Shown here: piece by piece, positions 1 to 11,560 of the stretch
How the letters are laid out: each line of letters starts with the position of its first letter
Position numbering within the stretch: the stretch's first letter is position 1
From: Idiomarina abyssalis
GTDB lineage: Bacteria > Pseudomonadota > Gammaproteobacteria > Enterobacterales > Alteromonadaceae
DNA length: 64,000 nt
NCBI RefSeq assembly: GCF_900116625.1
Contig: NZ_FPBE01000001.1
Span: forward strand, 558,001 to 622,000
Reading direction: 5' to 3'
Position numbers and translations under genes: made by a program
The notes under the pieces: model-generated
What the model was told of the DNA's origin: nothing
The model's input: only the letters and a program-made list of their open reading frames with translations
Database searches by the model: none

Positions 1-1719
<1,719 letters not shown>

Positions 1720-1739
1720 TTAATTAAGTCATTAATCTT

Positions 1740-2360
1740 TTATGCGACATGCAACAATTGCTGCGCTGTATCTAACATTTTCTTTCTTGAAAATACGAAA
1801 TGACGACGTTTGCCGCCTACTTGCTGCCAAAGCACGGCACTACGAATGCCGGCCAGCAACAAGGTTCTAATATGGTGCTGATTTGAGTCCCGCTTCAAAA
1901 ACTCCGGGTTTCCATTAATTCGAATAGGCTGTCCCAGAGGACTTATCAACTCGCGGTAAATCCCCGCAAAACTTTGCTGTACGCGATAATCTTCAAATTC
2001 AAATTCTTCTTTCTGACGTTTTACCTGAGCGATACGTTCACCCAGTAAATTAAGTACGTCGGGCTGCTTAAGTAAGCGCCGGGACAGGTGGATCAATCCG
2101 ACTAAATAGCGGGTGACCTCTAGATCTTTATTTTTATTATTTCCGGCCTGACGAATAAATGCCTGAATGCCTGGCTGAATATTCTCCAGACCGCCGTAAA
2201 TATCTTCGATGTTGTCAGGGTTTTGTTGCAGAAGACTGTGGACCAAAGTGTTGGTAATAGACTCAGGGTAAAGTTCTCCACTGCGAGCCAGCTTCTGCAC
2301 GGCCATAGCACTTAACGACATACCAGCTAAAGCAATTACTCGCTGCTGCCACTCATTCAT
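1740..2360 (-). CDS. hflD: High-frequency-lysogenization protein homologue HflD
   Basis: 206 aa, mostly helical, of the HflD family. In E. coli HflD is a membrane-associated protein that binds phage lambda CII; its ordinary cellular role is not settled. Here the family is recognised from the N-terminus ([20 protein letters not shown]), the central [12 protein letters not shown] and the C-terminal [19 protein letters not shown], plus its place between mnmA and purB. Its start overlaps the mnmA stop as ATGA, suggesting coupled translation. No signal peptide or clear transmembrane segment is visible. Confidence 0.93.
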   Translation of the reverse strand: MNEWQQRVIALAGMSLSAMAVQKLARSGELYPESITNTLVHSLLQQNPDNIEDIYGGLENIQPGIQAFIRQAGNNKNKDLEVTRYLVGLIHLSRRLLKQPDVLNLLGERIAQVKRQKEEFEFEDYRVQQSFAGIYRELISPLGQPIRINGNPEFLKRDSNQHHIRTLLLAGIRSAVLWQQVGGKRRHFVFSRKKMLDTAQQLLHVA

Positions 2361-3472
2361 AGCTTGACCTCAAAATCGGTAATGCGCTGTTCAATAATGC
2401 CGCCACCTAAACAAACGTCGTCGCTGTAGAATACTGCGGATTGTCCTGGCGTTACCGCTGCAACAGGCTCTTTAAACTGAACCTGAAAGTCGCCGTTATC
2501 AAGCGGAGTAACCCTGCACGGTATATCCTGCTGGCGATAGCGCGTTTTAACCGTACAATCGAAAGCCTTTAATGGTGTGGTACGACTCACCCAGTGCAGT
2601 TGCCCGGCAATAAGCCCCTGAGAATAGAGGCGGGGATGATTTTTTCCCTGCGCAACAATAAGCACATTTCTCTCTACGTCTTTATCGACAACGTACCAGG
2701 GCTCGCCGGAGGTGTCGGCCATTCCGCCAATGTGTAAGCCTTTACGCTGACCCAGAGTGTGGTACATCAAACCTTCATGTTCACCTAACTGTTCGCCATC
2801 GACAGACTCAATGGGGCCGGGCTTTGCCGGCAGGTACTGCTGGAGAAAGTCTTTAAATTTGCGCTCGCCAATAAAGCAAATACCTGTAGAGTCTTTTTTA
2901 TCCGCTGTAACAAGGCCTTGCTCTTCTGCAATTCTCCGAACTTCTGATTTCTCCAGCTCGCCAACCGGAAACAAAGTTTGTGCAATATGCTCATGGCTTA
3001 GCGTATAAAGGAAGTAGCTTTGGTCTTTATTACTGTCTAAACCGCGCAGCATTTCCCACTTTCCGTCGTTCTGCTGACGACGCACATAATGTCCGGTCGC
3101 AATGTAATCGGCATTTAATGCTTCTGCGGCAAATTCCAGAAAGGCCTTAAATTTAATTTCTTTGTTACACATGATATCCGGGTTCGGTGTTCGCCCGGCT
3201 TTGTATTCTTCCAAAAAGTACTCGAACACGTTGTCCCAGTACTCTGCGGCAAAATTGATTGTGTGCAGCTCTATGCCGAGTGTTTCGCAAACCTTTTCGG
3301 CATCGGCTAAATCTTCGGATGCAGCGCAGTATTCGTCAGTATCATCTTCTTCCCAGTTTTTCATAAACAGGCCTTCGACCTGATAGCCCTGTTGCAGAAG
3401 AAGATAGGCTGACACGGAAGAGTCGACTCCTCCTGACATTCCAACAATGACTTTTTTACTGGCATTTGACAT
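2357..3472 (-). CDS. mnmA: tRNA-specific 2-thiouridylase MnmA
   Basis: 371 aa. ATP-dependent enzyme that thiolates U34 in tRNA-Lys, -Glu and -Gln, using sulfur relayed by the Tus system. The PP-loop SGGVDSS lies near residue 11; the two catalytic cysteines are in [12 protein letters not shown] (near 100) and [12 protein letters not shown] (near 195). [13 protein letters not shown] and the C-terminal beta-barrel segment are also present. An in-frame ATG 42 bp further upstream (3514) exists, but the internal start [11 protein letters not shown] fits family N-termini and has an AGGT element before it, so 3472 is preferred. Overlaps hflD by 4 bp. Confidence 0.95.
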   Translation of the reverse strand: MSNASKKVIVGMSGGVDSSVSAYLLLQQGYQVEGLFMKNWEEDDTDEYCAASEDLADAEKVCETLGIELHTINFAAEYWDNVFEYFLEEYKAGRTPNPDIMCNKEIKFKAFLEFAAEALNADYIATGHYVRRQQNDGKWEMLRGLDSNKDQSYFLYTLSHEHIAQTLFPVGELEKSEVRRIAEEQGLVTADKKDSTGICFIGERKFKDFLQQYLPAKPGPIESVDGEQLGEHEGLMYHTLGQRKGLHIGGMADTSGEPWYVVDKDVERNVLIVAQGKNHPRLYSQGLIAGQLHWVSRTTPLKAFDCTVKTRYRQQDIPCRVTPLDNGDFQVQFKEPVAAVTPGQSAVFYSDDVCLGGGIIEQRITDFEVKL

Positions 3473-3551
3473 AGACTGACCTGGCTGACTGTAACTCCTG
3501 AATTGGCTGCGCATTCTATCATTTTAGGCCGCGCTAGGGTAGCTCAGGAAA

Positions 3552-4127
3552 CTACCAAACAGGCGGTTCTTCACGCCATTCGCCCGGCTGCAGCGTTTTT
3601 AACTGAAACGGACCAATTGCCGCACGTATAAGGCGCAGAGTAGGGAGTCCAACATGCGCTGTCATACGGCGAATCTGACGGTTTTTACCTTCACGAATTT
3701 TAATGCAAAGCCAGGTGTCGGGCACCGTTTTACGCTCTCTGACTGGCGGGTTTCGTGGCCATAGGTTCATTGGCTCGGGCATTACAAAGGCTTCGGCTGG
3801 ACGCGTCATTCCATCGTTCAATTCAACGCCATTTCGTAACTGCTCCAGTTGTTCTTCACTGGGTTCACCTTCGACTTGAACCCAGTAAGTTTTCCATACT
3901 TTATATTTAGGATTTGCCAGGCGCGCCTGATAAACGCCATCGTTGGTTAACAAAAGCAGGCCTTCACTGTCCTTATCCAATCGTCCGGCGGGGTAGACAT
4001 CATTATGTGGGATGAAAGCCTTTAATGTTTGGTCGCCTTCCTCACCTGTAAATTGCGATAACACACCGTAGGGCTTGTTTAGCAAAACCAACTTAGGATT
4101 GGCGGGTCGCTTTTTCTGTGATTTCAT
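3552..4127 (-). CDS. rluE: 23S rRNA pseudouridine synthase RluE
   Basis: 191 aa member of the RsuA/RluB/E/F pseudouridine synthase family. RluE modifies U2457 of 23S rRNA in E. coli. The catalytic aspartate is in [16 protein letters not shown] near residue 55; [13 protein letters not shown] at the N-terminus and [13 protein letters not shown] near residue 145 are further family motifs. It lacks an N-terminal S4 domain, as RluE does, which separates it from RsuA and RluB. It lies 79 bp upstream of mnmA on the same strand; the two may be co-transcribed. The divergent membrane-protein gene starts about 106 bp away. Confidence 0.92.
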   Translation of the reverse strand: MKSQKKRPANPKLVLLNKPYGVLSQFTGEEGDQTLKAFIPHNDVYPAGRLDKDSEGLLLLTNDGVYQARLANPKYKVWKTYWVQVEGEPSEEQLEQLRNGVELNDGMTRPAEAFVMPEPMNLWPRNPPVRERKTVPDTWLCIKIREGKNRQIRRMTAHVGLPTLRLIRAAIGPFQLKTLQPGEWREEPPVW

Positions 4128-4233
4128 GCCTGCCTCAAATTGTTCTGTCGATTTAAATTGGATCGCGTCAATGGATACTCTAGTATATCGGGCGCTAGTT
4201 TATCTTACTGTTAAAAAAAGTGTGGGAATTTCT

Positions 4234-4989
4234 GTGGATGATAACAAAGTAGTCATTGGAGGCTCACTGATTGACGCCCTAAAAGGGAACTATCAGCTTT
4301 CAGTGCGGCAAGTATTAGAGCAGTCGTTTAATGTAACCAAGTCAAACTTAGTGTCTTTGATTGGTGGTTTCTTAATTTTGTTAGGCATTAACGTGCTTAT
4401 GGTCCTGGCTTTAATGAGCGTATTCTCAATTGACGCCATAGAAAGCTCGGCGCAAATTCAATATCTTGCCAGTATTCTTCAGGCTGTTATCAGCGCACCG
4501 TTACTTGGCGGGTTGATGCTAATGGGAATTAAACATAGCGTTGGCATTCAAACAAAAACAGCCGATGTTTTTAACGGATTCAATGTACTGCTTCCGCTCA
4601 TTACCGTTGCCGTTATTAGCAGCTTGCTTAGCATACTGGTCAGTGAATTAATGGTGCTGGTTCACCCTAATTTTGCAATATTAGTATCGCTTTATATTAC
4701 GGTAATTTTGAGTCTTGCTATGCCGCTAGTCGTTGAACGAGGGGTGGGGCCGTTAAGTGCATTGTACTACTCGATAAAAATAACGCATTTTAAACTTCCC
4801 AAATTTATTCTGTTGTTTCTTATTATTCTGGGTTTACTGTTTGTCGCTATAATTCCTTTCGGACTTGGTCTTATTTGGATGCTCCCAATGATCTATAACC
4901 TCATTGGAGTGGTCTATCGAGACATTATTGGCGTAACTGTTATTGAGAAATCCAAAAAAGATAATTCGTCTGAAAATATTTCGGCTTGA
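4234..4989 (+). CDS. Predicted polytopic inner-membrane protein
   Basis: About 251 aa if the GTG at 4234 is the start. That start follows a TGGGAA element and gives MDDNKVVIGGSLIDALKGNY; the open frame runs upstream to 4075, but this would overlap the divergent rluE and adds a non-conserved-looking leader. About six hydrophobic segments are seen (for example LIGGFLILLGINVLMVLALMS and FILLFLIILGLLFVAIIPFG), separated by short loops, resembling the DUF975/YciC-like or BPSS1780-like membrane proteins by general layout only. No catalytic motif. The bax-like gene follows 7 bp later, so the two form an operon. Function unknown. Confidence 0.75.
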   Translation: MDDNKVVIGGSLIDALKGNYQLSVRQVLEQSFNVTKSNLVSLIGGFLILLGINVLMVLALMSVFSIDAIESSAQIQYLASILQAVISAPLLGGLMLMGIKHSVGIQTKTADVFNGFNVLLPLITVAVISSLLSILVSELMVLVHPNFAILVSLYITVILSLAMPLVVERGVGPLSALYYSIKITHFKLPKFILLFLIILGLLFVAIIPFGLGLIWMLPMIYNLIGVVYRDIIGVTVIEKSKKDNSSENISA

Positions 4990-4996
4990 GGACTAC

Positions 4997-5836
4997 ATGC
5001 GATTATTAACAATTTTACTGTTCATAGTACTGAGTATAGCTGCATTACTTTTACCCTGGCTTATTAAGGAGCCTGATGTAAAAGTTCCGGATCAATCGGT
5101 TACGGCGCATTTACCAGCAATTCCGGAGGTTGAAGTTAAAAGAGATCTCCCGGATTTTATGTCAATGACAGATGTCACCGAAAAGAAGGAAGAGTTCTTT
5201 CGTTTTTTGCTGCCTTTAGTTGAAGCTGAAAATATACGTATATTGCATGATAGAGCGTATCTTAAAGCCATTTATGAACGCTATAAAAACGGCGAACTTA
5301 CCGCTGCAGACAAGAAACAAATGGAAGAGTGGATAAATTACTACCGTCTGGAAGACGATATTGCCATTGATGATAATCTGTTTGGTCTTCTGAAACGACG
5401 CATCGATATTATTCCGGAAATGATGGTTTTGGTGCAGGCCGCCAATGAATCTGGTTGGGGAACTTCGCGTTTCTCCAGAAAAGGTTTAAACCTATTTGGG
5501 CAATGGTGTTACTCGAAAGGTTGTGGTCTAGTGCCTACCGGAAGAGTTGAAGGTGGTCGCCATGAGGTTGCGCAGTTTGACTCGGTTAATGCCTCGGTAA
5601 AGAGCTACATGCGGAATATAAACACCCACGGAGCTTATCTGGATTTACGTTTACTACGTGAACAAAAGCGTTTAAATAATGCAGATATTTTGGCACGAGA
5701 TCTTATTACTGGGCTTTCGAGCTATTCAGAGCGCGGCGAGGATTATATTGAAGAGCTACGAGCAATGATCCGTATAAACCGACCAATTGTGGAACGCGTT
5801 AGCGAAGAGTTGAATCCACCACCACAACCCGAATAA
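4997..5836 (+). CDS. Bax-like glucosaminidase (GH73 type), membrane anchored
   Basis: 279 aa. The ATG at 4997 has GAGG 5 bp before it. Residues about 2-20 form a signal anchor (RLLTILLFIVLSIAALLLPW) followed by a periplasmic domain. The C-terminal half matches E. coli Bax and the mannosyl-glycoprotein endo-beta-N-acetylglucosaminidase/FlgJ-type fold: LVQAANESGWGTSRFSRKGLNLFG contains the likely catalytic glutamate, followed by GQWCYSKGCGLVP and a YMRNINTHGAY repeat-like region. It probably cleaves peptidoglycan glycan strands. The C-terminus ends in a proline-rich NPPPQPE. Co-transcribed with the upstream membrane protein; a terminator follows 16 bp after the stop. Confidence 0.88.
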   Translation: MRLLTILLFIVLSIAALLLPWLIKEPDVKVPDQSVTAHLPAIPEVEVKRDLPDFMSMTDVTEKKEEFFRFLLPLVEAENIRILHDRAYLKAIYERYKNGELTAADKKQMEEWINYYRLEDDIAIDDNLFGLLKRRIDIIPEMMVLVQAANESGWGTSRFSRKGLNLFGQWCYSKGCGLVPTGRVEGGRHEVAQFDSVNASVKSYMRNINTHGAYLDLRLLREQKRLNNADILARDLITGLSSYSERGEDYIEELRAMIRINRPIVERVSEELNPPPQPE

Positions 5837-5852
5837 CACACTTCGACATAAT

Positions 5853-5883
5853 AAAAAAAAGGCTCCAATCAGGAGCCTTTTTT
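5853..5883. terminator. Bidirectional Rho-independent terminator between bax-like gene and ttcA
   Basis: The inverted repeat AAAAAAGGCTCC / GGAGCCTTTTTT with a 5-base loop has A and T tracts on both sides, so it can end transcription of the convergent genes on either strand. Confidence 0.9.
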
Positions 5884-5890
5884 GTCTTGT

Positions 5891-6790
5891 TTAAGCCAGC
5901 TGTTTAATCGGAATGTCACTCATTAAAGCAGGTTCATTATTGACTGCATCAGAGCTAAAATTTTCGGTATCAAAAGCTTTATCGCCGTTTTCATCGGCAA
6001 CGCCATTGGCAGTAACCGCTTTAAAGTCAAACAGGGCATTGTCAGCCAGGTGCGAAGGAACAACATTTTGCATTGCGGTACATAAACTCTCAATTCTTCC
6101 TGGAAACTGCTTATCCCACTGATTAAGCATTTGCTTTATTTGCTTCCTTTGCAGATTTTCCTGAGAGCCACATAAGTTACACGGAATAATTGGAAACTCC
6201 ATAGCTTCAGAATACTGCTCTATGTCTTTTTCCCGTGCGTAGGCAAGTGGTCGAATAACAATATGTTCACCGTTATCGCTTGCCAGCTTTGGCGGCATCG
6301 ATTTTAATTTACCACCATGAAACATATTTAAAAATAAAGTCTCAATCATGTCGTCTCTGTGGTGTCCCAGAGCTATCTTAGTGGCTTTTAACTCCTTTGC
6401 CGTACGGTATAAAATTCCACGGCGTAAACGCGAACAAAGAGAGCAGGTTGTCTTTCCTTCAGGGATTTTATCTTTCACGATACTGTAGGTGTCTTCTTCA
6501 ACAATTTTGTATTCAACACCAAGCTTTTCTAAATACTCAGGAAGTACATGCTCTGGGAAACCCGGTTGTTTTTGATCAAGGTTAACAGCGATCAGGGAGA
6601 ATCTCACAGGAGCGACTTTTTGAAGGTACTGCAAAGTGTCTAACAGAGTGTAGCTGTCCTTACCACCCGACAGACAGACCATGATGCGATCACCATCCTC
6701 TATCATACCAAAATCTTGTATGGCTTTGCCGGCTTCGCGGCGAATACGTTTCTGTAGTTTATTGAAACGGTATTTGTCTTCACTGGCCAT
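5891..6790 (-). CDS. ttcA: tRNA 2-thiocytidine(32) synthetase TtcA
   Basis: 299 aa. Iron-sulfur, ATP-dependent enzyme that thiolates C32 of some tRNAs. The PP-loop [13 protein letters not shown] is at residues 39-51. Four cysteines that ligate the [4Fe-4S] cluster are seen as CSLC (116-119) and CNLC (204-207); [15 protein letters not shown] near 141 is also typical. The last ~35 residues are low-complexity and probably variable. It is the last gene of the uspE region, 63 bp after uspE on the same strand, and converges on the bax-like gene. Confidence 0.95.
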   Translation of the reverse strand: MASEDKYRFNKLQKRIRREAGKAIQDFGMIEDGDRIMVCLSGGKDSYTLLDTLQYLQKVAPVRFSLIAVNLDQKQPGFPEHVLPEYLEKLGVEYKIVEEDTYSIVKDKIPEGKTTCSLCSRLRRGILYRTAKELKATKIALGHHRDDMIETLFLNMFHGGKLKSMPPKLASDNGEHIVIRPLAYAREKDIEQYSEAMEFPIIPCNLCGSQENLQRKQIKQMLNQWDKQFPGRIESLCTAMQNVVPSHLADNALFDFKAVTANGVADENGDKAFDTENFSSDAVNNEPALMSDIPIKQLA

Positions 6791-6853
6791 AATGGCTCCT
6801 GCAACCTGTCATATTTAAGCATTAGGAGCCGGATTATACCTGAGCCATTAAAC

Positions 6854-7780
6854 TCAAGCGAGGGGACTAACAAAGTCTTCTGGTTTAATAGCTAATACGT
6901 CGCAATTTAACTGATCCAGCACATGCTCCGCAGTATTGCCCAGTAACGCAGCGCTTAACCCAGTGCGGCCAATAGTCCCTAACACGACTAATTCGGCATC
7001 CAGTTGTTTGGCTGCTTCAGGTATCACTTGTTCCGGTAAACCTTGAGAAAGGTACTGATAGTGACTGGAAATGCCATACTCCCGGCCAAGAGCAGCCATT
7101 CGGTTTACATGATGCTGCTCGAGAGCATCTGTATACTCGCTGACATCAAACTCCGGAATTTCTACCGCTACATTAACAGGCGCACTAGGGTACGCATTAA
7201 CCAAATGCACACTGGCATCGAGAACTTTGCTCATTGACTGAGCGTGTTCAATAATTCGTTTATTTAATTGCTGATGATGCTCTTCTTCTGAACCGGTGTG
7301 AACAGCCGCAATAATTTGGCCATGACTGGGCCATTCGTGTTCTTTGACTAGCAAAACCGGGCAGGGGGCTTTTCTTAACAAGTGCCAGTCAGTTGGTGTA
7401 AAAATGAGGTTTTGGAAACTCGCACTGACCTGAGTACCTTCTATGATGAGATCGTGCTTGTGTTTAATCGCTTCTTTTATAATGGCTTCAAACGGGCGAT
7501 TGTGCCAAACAACGCTGATATCAATAGCAATTGCGTCTGTATCAAATTCACTCAACAAGTCTGTTAGCCAGGCTTTTCTGTCAGCAATGAGATTAGAACG
7601 CATAATATCGCGTTCTTCGCTGGATAACATGGTTGTCATTTCATAAGAGAAGTCGTAAATGGATAAAAACAAAGTCAGTCTGGCATCACTCAATCGAGCC
7701 ATATGCAGACCTCTTTTCAAGGCTTTATGCTGCTCATCAGCGGCATCTATAACGACCAAAACATGACGGAATGCGTCCAT
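6854..7780 (-). CDS. uspE: Tandem universal stress protein UspE
   Basis: 308 aa with two Usp domains, about residues 1-150 and 155-305. The second contains LVVLGTIGRTGLSAALLGNTAEHV, a G-x2-G-x9-G-S/T nucleotide-binding-type motif; the first reads LIIEGTQVSASFQNL and lacks it, as in other UspE proteins. A GTG codon lies 6 bp upstream, but the ATG at 7780 has GAGGTG spaced 4 bases away and is preferred. In many gammaproteobacteria uspE directly follows fnr; here only 65 bp separate it from the DsbD_2-type gene and no fnr is present. Confidence 0.9.
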   Translation of the reverse strand: MDAFRHVLVVIDAADEQHKALKRGLHMARLSDARLTLFLSIYDFSYEMTTMLSSEERDIMRSNLIADRKAWLTDLLSEFDTDAIAIDISVVWHNRPFEAIIKEAIKHKHDLIIEGTQVSASFQNLIFTPTDWHLLRKAPCPVLLVKEHEWPSHGQIIAAVHTGSEEEHHQQLNKRIIEHAQSMSKVLDASVHLVNAYPSAPVNVAVEIPEFDVSEYTDALEQHHVNRMAALGREYGISSHYQYLSQGLPEQVIPEAAKQLDAELVVLGTIGRTGLSAALLGNTAEHVLDQLNCDVLAIKPEDFVSPLA

Positions 7781-7845
7781 ACTCACCTCATAATAAATCC
7801 GCGTCTATTAGTTAGATTAGACGAAAGCAGAAAGCTTTGCAGGCT

Positions 7846-8517
7846 TTATTGGAAAAAAGGTTTGAGGAGGGTCAATAAACTCCATAAGGCATAAATAATC
7901 AGTAAAACACCCATGGCTGTGCGAACCCCCTGAGCTCGCAAAAAGTTGTGCAGAAACTGGCTGAAATGACCTGCTGCAACCATAGCTGGCAAGGTTCCTA
8001 AGCCAAAAGCCGCCATGGTTAATGCGCCACCGCTGGCTGAACCACTTAACGCGGCCCAGCTAAGAGCACTGTAAACCATACCGCAAGGCAGCCAGCCCCA
8101 TAGGGTTCCGGCAAAGAAAGTGGCAAAAATACCCGGTTTGTTTCTCAGCTGAGCGGCAAAGGGCTGAACCTTTCGCCATACCGGGCTTGCAGCTTTTTCC
8201 AAATAAACCAGGCCAGCAAACCAGCCCGTAAAATAAAGCCCTAATAGAAGCAGAAAAATAACCGCCAGCCAACGCAGGATAACGGTTGTATAACCACCTT
8301 CGGGAGCAAAAAAGCCTATGGCACCGCCGACAAGTGCGCCAATTATCATATAAGAGGACACTCGGCCTAAGTTATAGAGCCAGACATGATAGGGCTTAGT
8401 ATTAATGCCCATGGCGCTTGCTATCCCACCACACATCATCAGGCAGTGGCCAGCGCCCGCAAGGCCCATAAGTAATGCGGTTACAAGATCAGCGCTTTGG
8501 CTTATCGGATTCATCAT
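7846..8517 (-). CDS. DsbD_2/SafE-like membrane protein linked to cbb3 oxidase
   Basis: About 223 aa with six or so transmembrane segments. Two cysteine-containing membrane motifs, GLAGAGHCLMMCGG near the start and GTLWGWLPCGMVYSAL in the middle, define the family often called sulfite exporter TauE/SafE-like or cytochrome c biogenesis DsbD_2. Homologues sit next to ccoS in many proteobacteria and are suspected of copper handling or redox work in cbb3 assembly; substrate is not known here. Start at 8517 is chosen for an AAGG element; an ATG at 8538 gives a longer form. It overlaps ccoS by 29 bp, so it is translated in step with the cco genes. Confidence 0.82.
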   Translation of the reverse strand: MMNPISQSADLVTALLMGLAGAGHCLMMCGGIASAMGINTKPYHVWLYNLGRVSSYMIIGALVGGAIGFFAPEGGYTTVILRWLAVIFLLLLGLYFTGWFAGLVYLEKAASPVWRKVQPFAAQLRNKPGIFATFFAGTLWGWLPCGMVYSALSWAALSGSASGGALTMAAFGLGTLPAMVAAGHFSQFLHNFLRAQGVRTAMGVLLIIYALWSLLTLLKPFFQ

Positions 8518-8668
8518 CGGCCTTGTTGTCTTCATCATCCATTAGAATATTGAGACCCTGACGCTCAATATCTTCAAACTGATCGGAACGTACCGCCCAG
8601 AAAAAAATAGCCACGGCGATGATCACAAAAATTATCGCAACCGGTATTAACGCGTAAATTACACTCAT
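8489..8668 (-). CDS. ccoS: cbb3 oxidase maturation protein CcoS
   Basis: A 59 aa protein: N-terminus MSVIYALIPVAIIFVIIAVA forms one membrane helix, then FFWAVRSDQFEDIERQGLNI, then an acidic tail ending SDKPKR. The FWAVRSGQFDDLE-type stretch after the helix is the CcoS hallmark. CcoS is needed for cofactor insertion into cbb3 oxidase in species studied. The start overlaps the ccoI stop as ATGA, and the end overlaps the following DsbD_2-type gene. Too short for many automatic gene tracks but clearly real. Confidence 0.93.
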   Translation of the reverse strand: MSVIYALIPVAIIFVIIAVAIFFWAVRSDQFEDIERQGLNILMDDEDNKADDESDKPKR

Positions 8669-11043
8669 TTTCGATACAACCTTAAAGAGTTACCAATGAC
8701 CAACAGAGAGCTGAGCGACATGCCAAGCGCTGCTGCCCATGGTGCAACCATACCAATAGCCGCAACAGGTAATATAGATACATTATAAACTAATGCCCAA
8801 GTGAAATTTTGCTGCATCACCTTGCGCGTCTTCAGAGCACTTTCTATAACCACTTTTATTTGGTTCAATGACTCTGACATTAGTACAACGTCGGCTGCGG
8901 TTTGCGCCAAGTCAGATGCCTTTGAAAAGGTCATTGAGAGATCAGCTTTTGCAAGAACCGGGCTGTCATTGATGCCGTCACCGACCATCCAGACAGTATG
9001 ATCTAATTGTTGTTGTTCGGTAACGAATGCCAGTTTTTCCTCTGGCTTTAATCCACTATGGTACTCAGATATGCCCAGTTCCTTCGCCAGTTCATGGACT
9101 CTGGGCTCGCTGTCACCACTTAAGATAATAGGCTGGTAGCCATTTTCTTTTAACCATTCTATGGTTTCTGCTGCACCGTCCCTTATCTGATCTTCAACCC
9201 GGAACTGTGCCAAAACCTGTTTTTTGCTTGCCACAATCACCTGATATTTATTAAGTGCTTTAAACTCAGGGTGCCATTGCTGAATAAAACGTTCACTGCC
9301 GACGCGGTAAACTTCACCGTCAAGCTCACCTTGCAGTCCGGCCCCCATTTCGTTGCTGACATGAGTAAACTTAGCAGGGGTATCTGAAAGTTGACTCAAA
9401 GGAACGGAAAGAGGGTGCTCGGAAAACAGTTCCAGTCCACTAACAATATGATCCACTGTTTTGGGGTCGATAGAGTCCTGGCGTTCAACAAGACGAAACT
9501 GCCCCTCGGTTAAAGTACCGGTTTTATCAAGACAAACTTTGTCTAACTGCTTTACAGACTCTAATACATCAGCGCCTTTAAGTAATATGCCATCTCGATT
9601 GAGCCGATGAATAATACCGGTAAGCGCGGTGGGAGCGGCAAGTGACAAAGCACAAGGGCAGGTTGCAACCAAAACCGCTAAAGTAACCCACAACGCATGC
9701 TCAGGCTGAATCCACCACCAACTGAAGAACGTAATAACAGCAATAATTAAAATGCCAGCAATAAAATAGCCGGCAATTTTATCAATAACTTGCTGAGCTC
9801 TTGGCTTAACCGCTAATGCAGAGTCCTGCATTGATATAATACCCGCCAGCACAGTCTGCTGAGCAATAGCCGTCACTTTGACGCGTATCGGCGAGTGTTG
9901 GTTAATACTGCCGGCAATAATTGCGTCGCCAAGCTTTTTCGAACGTGGCAGGCTTTCACCTGTCAGTAAGCTTTCATCAACCTGTGCCTGCGGATTTAAC
10001 AACTCCCCGTCGGCGGGAATGGTTTCACCAGCCTTTACACGAATAATGTCACCAACATTTAACTGCTTAATAGCAATAGATTCAACGCCCTCAGCTGTTT
10101 CTCTGGACGCCAGCTTAGGTAAAAGAGTCAAACGGTTAGTAGCAAACTTTAACGCACGTTCCTTTGCAAGTAACTCAAGAAAACGCCCGGTTAAGAGAAA
10201 GAAGGTGAACATGGAAATGGATTCAAAGTACACCTCTCCAGTATTGGTAATAGTAGCGTACACACTGGCACTGTAAGCTCCCAACAAAGCGATACTTACC
10301 GGAATATCCATATTCAAGCGTGAAGCTTGTATCGCTCTAAGAGCGCCGGCATAGAAAGGTTGTGCACTGTACAGAATGACTGGAGTTGCAAATACCAGAC
10401 TGACTCCCCATAAAAAACGCTGTAAGTCAGGAGATAGGTCACTTACCACACCAAAGTACAGGCCAAAAGCAATCATCATTACTTGCATGGTGGCAATACC
10501 TGCCACGCCCAAGCGTCTTATATAACTTTTTCTCTGGCGGGTATATTGCTGTTCAGCTTCATTGGCCTGGAATGGTAAAGCCTTATAGCCAATTCCGGCT
10601 AACGCTCTGAGAATATTGCTGAGTTTTAACTCCTCAGGTGACCAGCTAACCTGTAATCGACGACTGGTAACATTAACGATAGCTTTGTGTATGCCTTTCA
10701 AACGCATTAATTCGCGCTCAATAAGCCAGCCGCACGCACCACAAGTGATATTCTCTATTGTCAGAGTGGCAACCTCAGTGCCATCGCCTTCGTGTCTTAC
10801 GAACTCTTTTTGTAAGTCAGGGTGGTCATACAAATTCAAATCATTTAACTCATCGGGAAGTACAGGAGTCTCCTGAAGTTGAGAGACATCCCTGTGTTCA
10901 TAATAAGCATGTAAGCGATGTTCAATAATGGTTTCTGCCACGGCCTGGCAACCGGCACAGCAGACGGTTTTTTCTGACCCTTTGTATTCAACAGAAAGGT
11001 TAACTCCCCGGGGAACAGGTTGCAGGCAGTGGAAGCATTCCAT
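8665..11043 (-). CDS. ccoI: Copper-exporting P1B-type ATPase CcoI (FixI)
   Basis: 792 aa heavy-metal ATPase of the CcoI/FixI type that supplies copper for cbb3 oxidase assembly. In order: an N-terminal cysteine-rich zinc-finger-like segment (CFHCLQPV, CCAGCQAVA), a heavy-metal-associated domain with TCGACGWLIE near residue 100, membrane helices, LLTGESLPRSK (actuator TGES), CPCALSLAAPTALTG (metal-site CPC helix), DKTGTLTEGQF (phosphorylated Asp), EHPLS, and GDGINDSPVLAKADL. All catalytic motifs are intact. Lies 4 bp after ccoH and overlaps ccoS by 4 bp. Confidence 0.95.
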   Translation of the reverse strand: MECFHCLQPVPRGVNLSVEYKGSEKTVCCAGCQAVAETIIEHRLHAYYEHRDVSQLQETPVLPDELNDLNLYDHPDLQKEFVRHEGDGTEVATLTIENITCGACGWLIERELMRLKGIHKAIVNVTSRRLQVSWSPEELKLSNILRALAGIGYKALPFQANEAEQQYTRQRKSYIRRLGVAGIATMQVMMIAFGLYFGVVSDLSPDLQRFLWGVSLVFATPVILYSAQPFYAGALRAIQASRLNMDIPVSIALLGAYSASVYATITNTGEVYFESISMFTFFLLTGRFLELLAKERALKFATNRLTLLPKLASRETAEGVESIAIKQLNVGDIIRVKAGETIPADGELLNPQAQVDESLLTGESLPRSKKLGDAIIAGSINQHSPIRVKVTAIAQQTVLAGIISMQDSALAVKPRAQQVIDKIAGYFIAGILIIAVITFFSWWWIQPEHALWVTLAVLVATCPCALSLAAPTALTGIIHRLNRDGILLKGADVLESVKQLDKVCLDKTGTLTEGQFRLVERQDSIDPKTVDHIVSGLELFSEHPLSVPLSQLSDTPAKFTHVSNEMGAGLQGELDGEVYRVGSERFIQQWHPEFKALNKYQVIVASKKQVLAQFRVEDQIRDGAAETIEWLKENGYQPIILSGDSEPRVHELAKELGISEYHSGLKPEEKLAFVTEQQQLDHTVWMVGDGINDSPVLAKADLSMTFSKASDLAQTAADVVLMSESLNQIKVVIESALKTRKVMQQNFTWALVYNVSILPVAAIGMVAPWAAALGMSLSSLLVIGNSLRLYRK

Positions 11044-11047
11044 GTGT

Positions 11048-11545
11048 TTAAACTCCGTATAATAATGGACGAAGCTTTGTTAATTCACTTTTAGGGAGTT
11101 GATATTTTTCGCTCACTTTCCATACCTTGTTATAGGGTTCAACAGTAACGGTCCACTTGCCGCTAATGTTGTCTGGAATATCAGCCCGGTAGGTGCCGTC
11201 TGCGGCGACACTTAGCAAACGACTAAAGTCCTTTTCAGGCTGAGTGGCATGCACAAAATAAACCCGTAAAGCTGACAGCTCTTCCGGTTCACCTGAAGCA
11301 TATTTTAGAGTTAACTTGCCCTGATTTGCAGTAAATTCGAAGGAAATATTACGACGCTGAGCTTCTTCAACGTTTTCAATAACAGCGTTAATTGTCTTGC
11401 CGCGTTTATAGTAATCGTCGACCACCATCGAAAAGTTGCCCTGAGAGATGGACAAATAAATGATAACACCGCAAACGATCATTACAGTAACGGGAAGGGA
11501 AATAAGAAACCATGGCCAAAACTGCTTATACCAAGGTTGAATCAT
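11048..11545 (-). CDS. ccoH: cbb3 oxidase assembly protein CcoH (FixH)
   Basis: 165 aa with one N-terminal membrane helix (FWPWFLISLPVTVMIVCGVI) and a periplasmic immunoglobulin-like domain. The segment MVVDDYYKRGKTIN after the helix is the typical FixH motif. CcoH stays bound to the oxidase and helps stabilise the complex in species studied. A GAGG element lies 8 bases before the ATG. It is separated from ccoP by a terminator hairpin (11561-11584), so its expression is probably lower than that of ccoNOQP. Confidence 0.93.
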   Translation of the reverse strand: MIQPWYKQFWPWFLISLPVTVMIVCGVIIYLSISQGNFSMVVDDYYKRGKTINAVIENVEEAQRRNISFEFTANQGKLTLKYASGEPEELSALRVYFVHATQPEKDFSRLLSVAADGTYRADIPDNISGKWTVTVEPYNKVWKVSEKYQLPKSELTKLRPLLYGV

Positions 11546-11560
11546 AATAGGACCTCTTAC

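Noticed and set aside
4075-4233. Upstream extension of the membrane protein gene to an ATG at 4075
   Set aside because: It would overlap the divergent rluE gene by 53 bases, and its translation is not membrane-like or conserved-looking; the GTG at 4234 fits better.
7781-7845. A terminator or FNR remnant between the DsbD_2-type gene and uspE
   Set aside because: Only a 4-5 base AAGC/GCTT stem is visible, and no fnr-like coding text remains.
9878-10276. 132-codon plus-strand frame inside ccoI
   Set aside because: It is fully opposite the well-supported ccoI gene and its translation has no family features; a shadow of coding bias.
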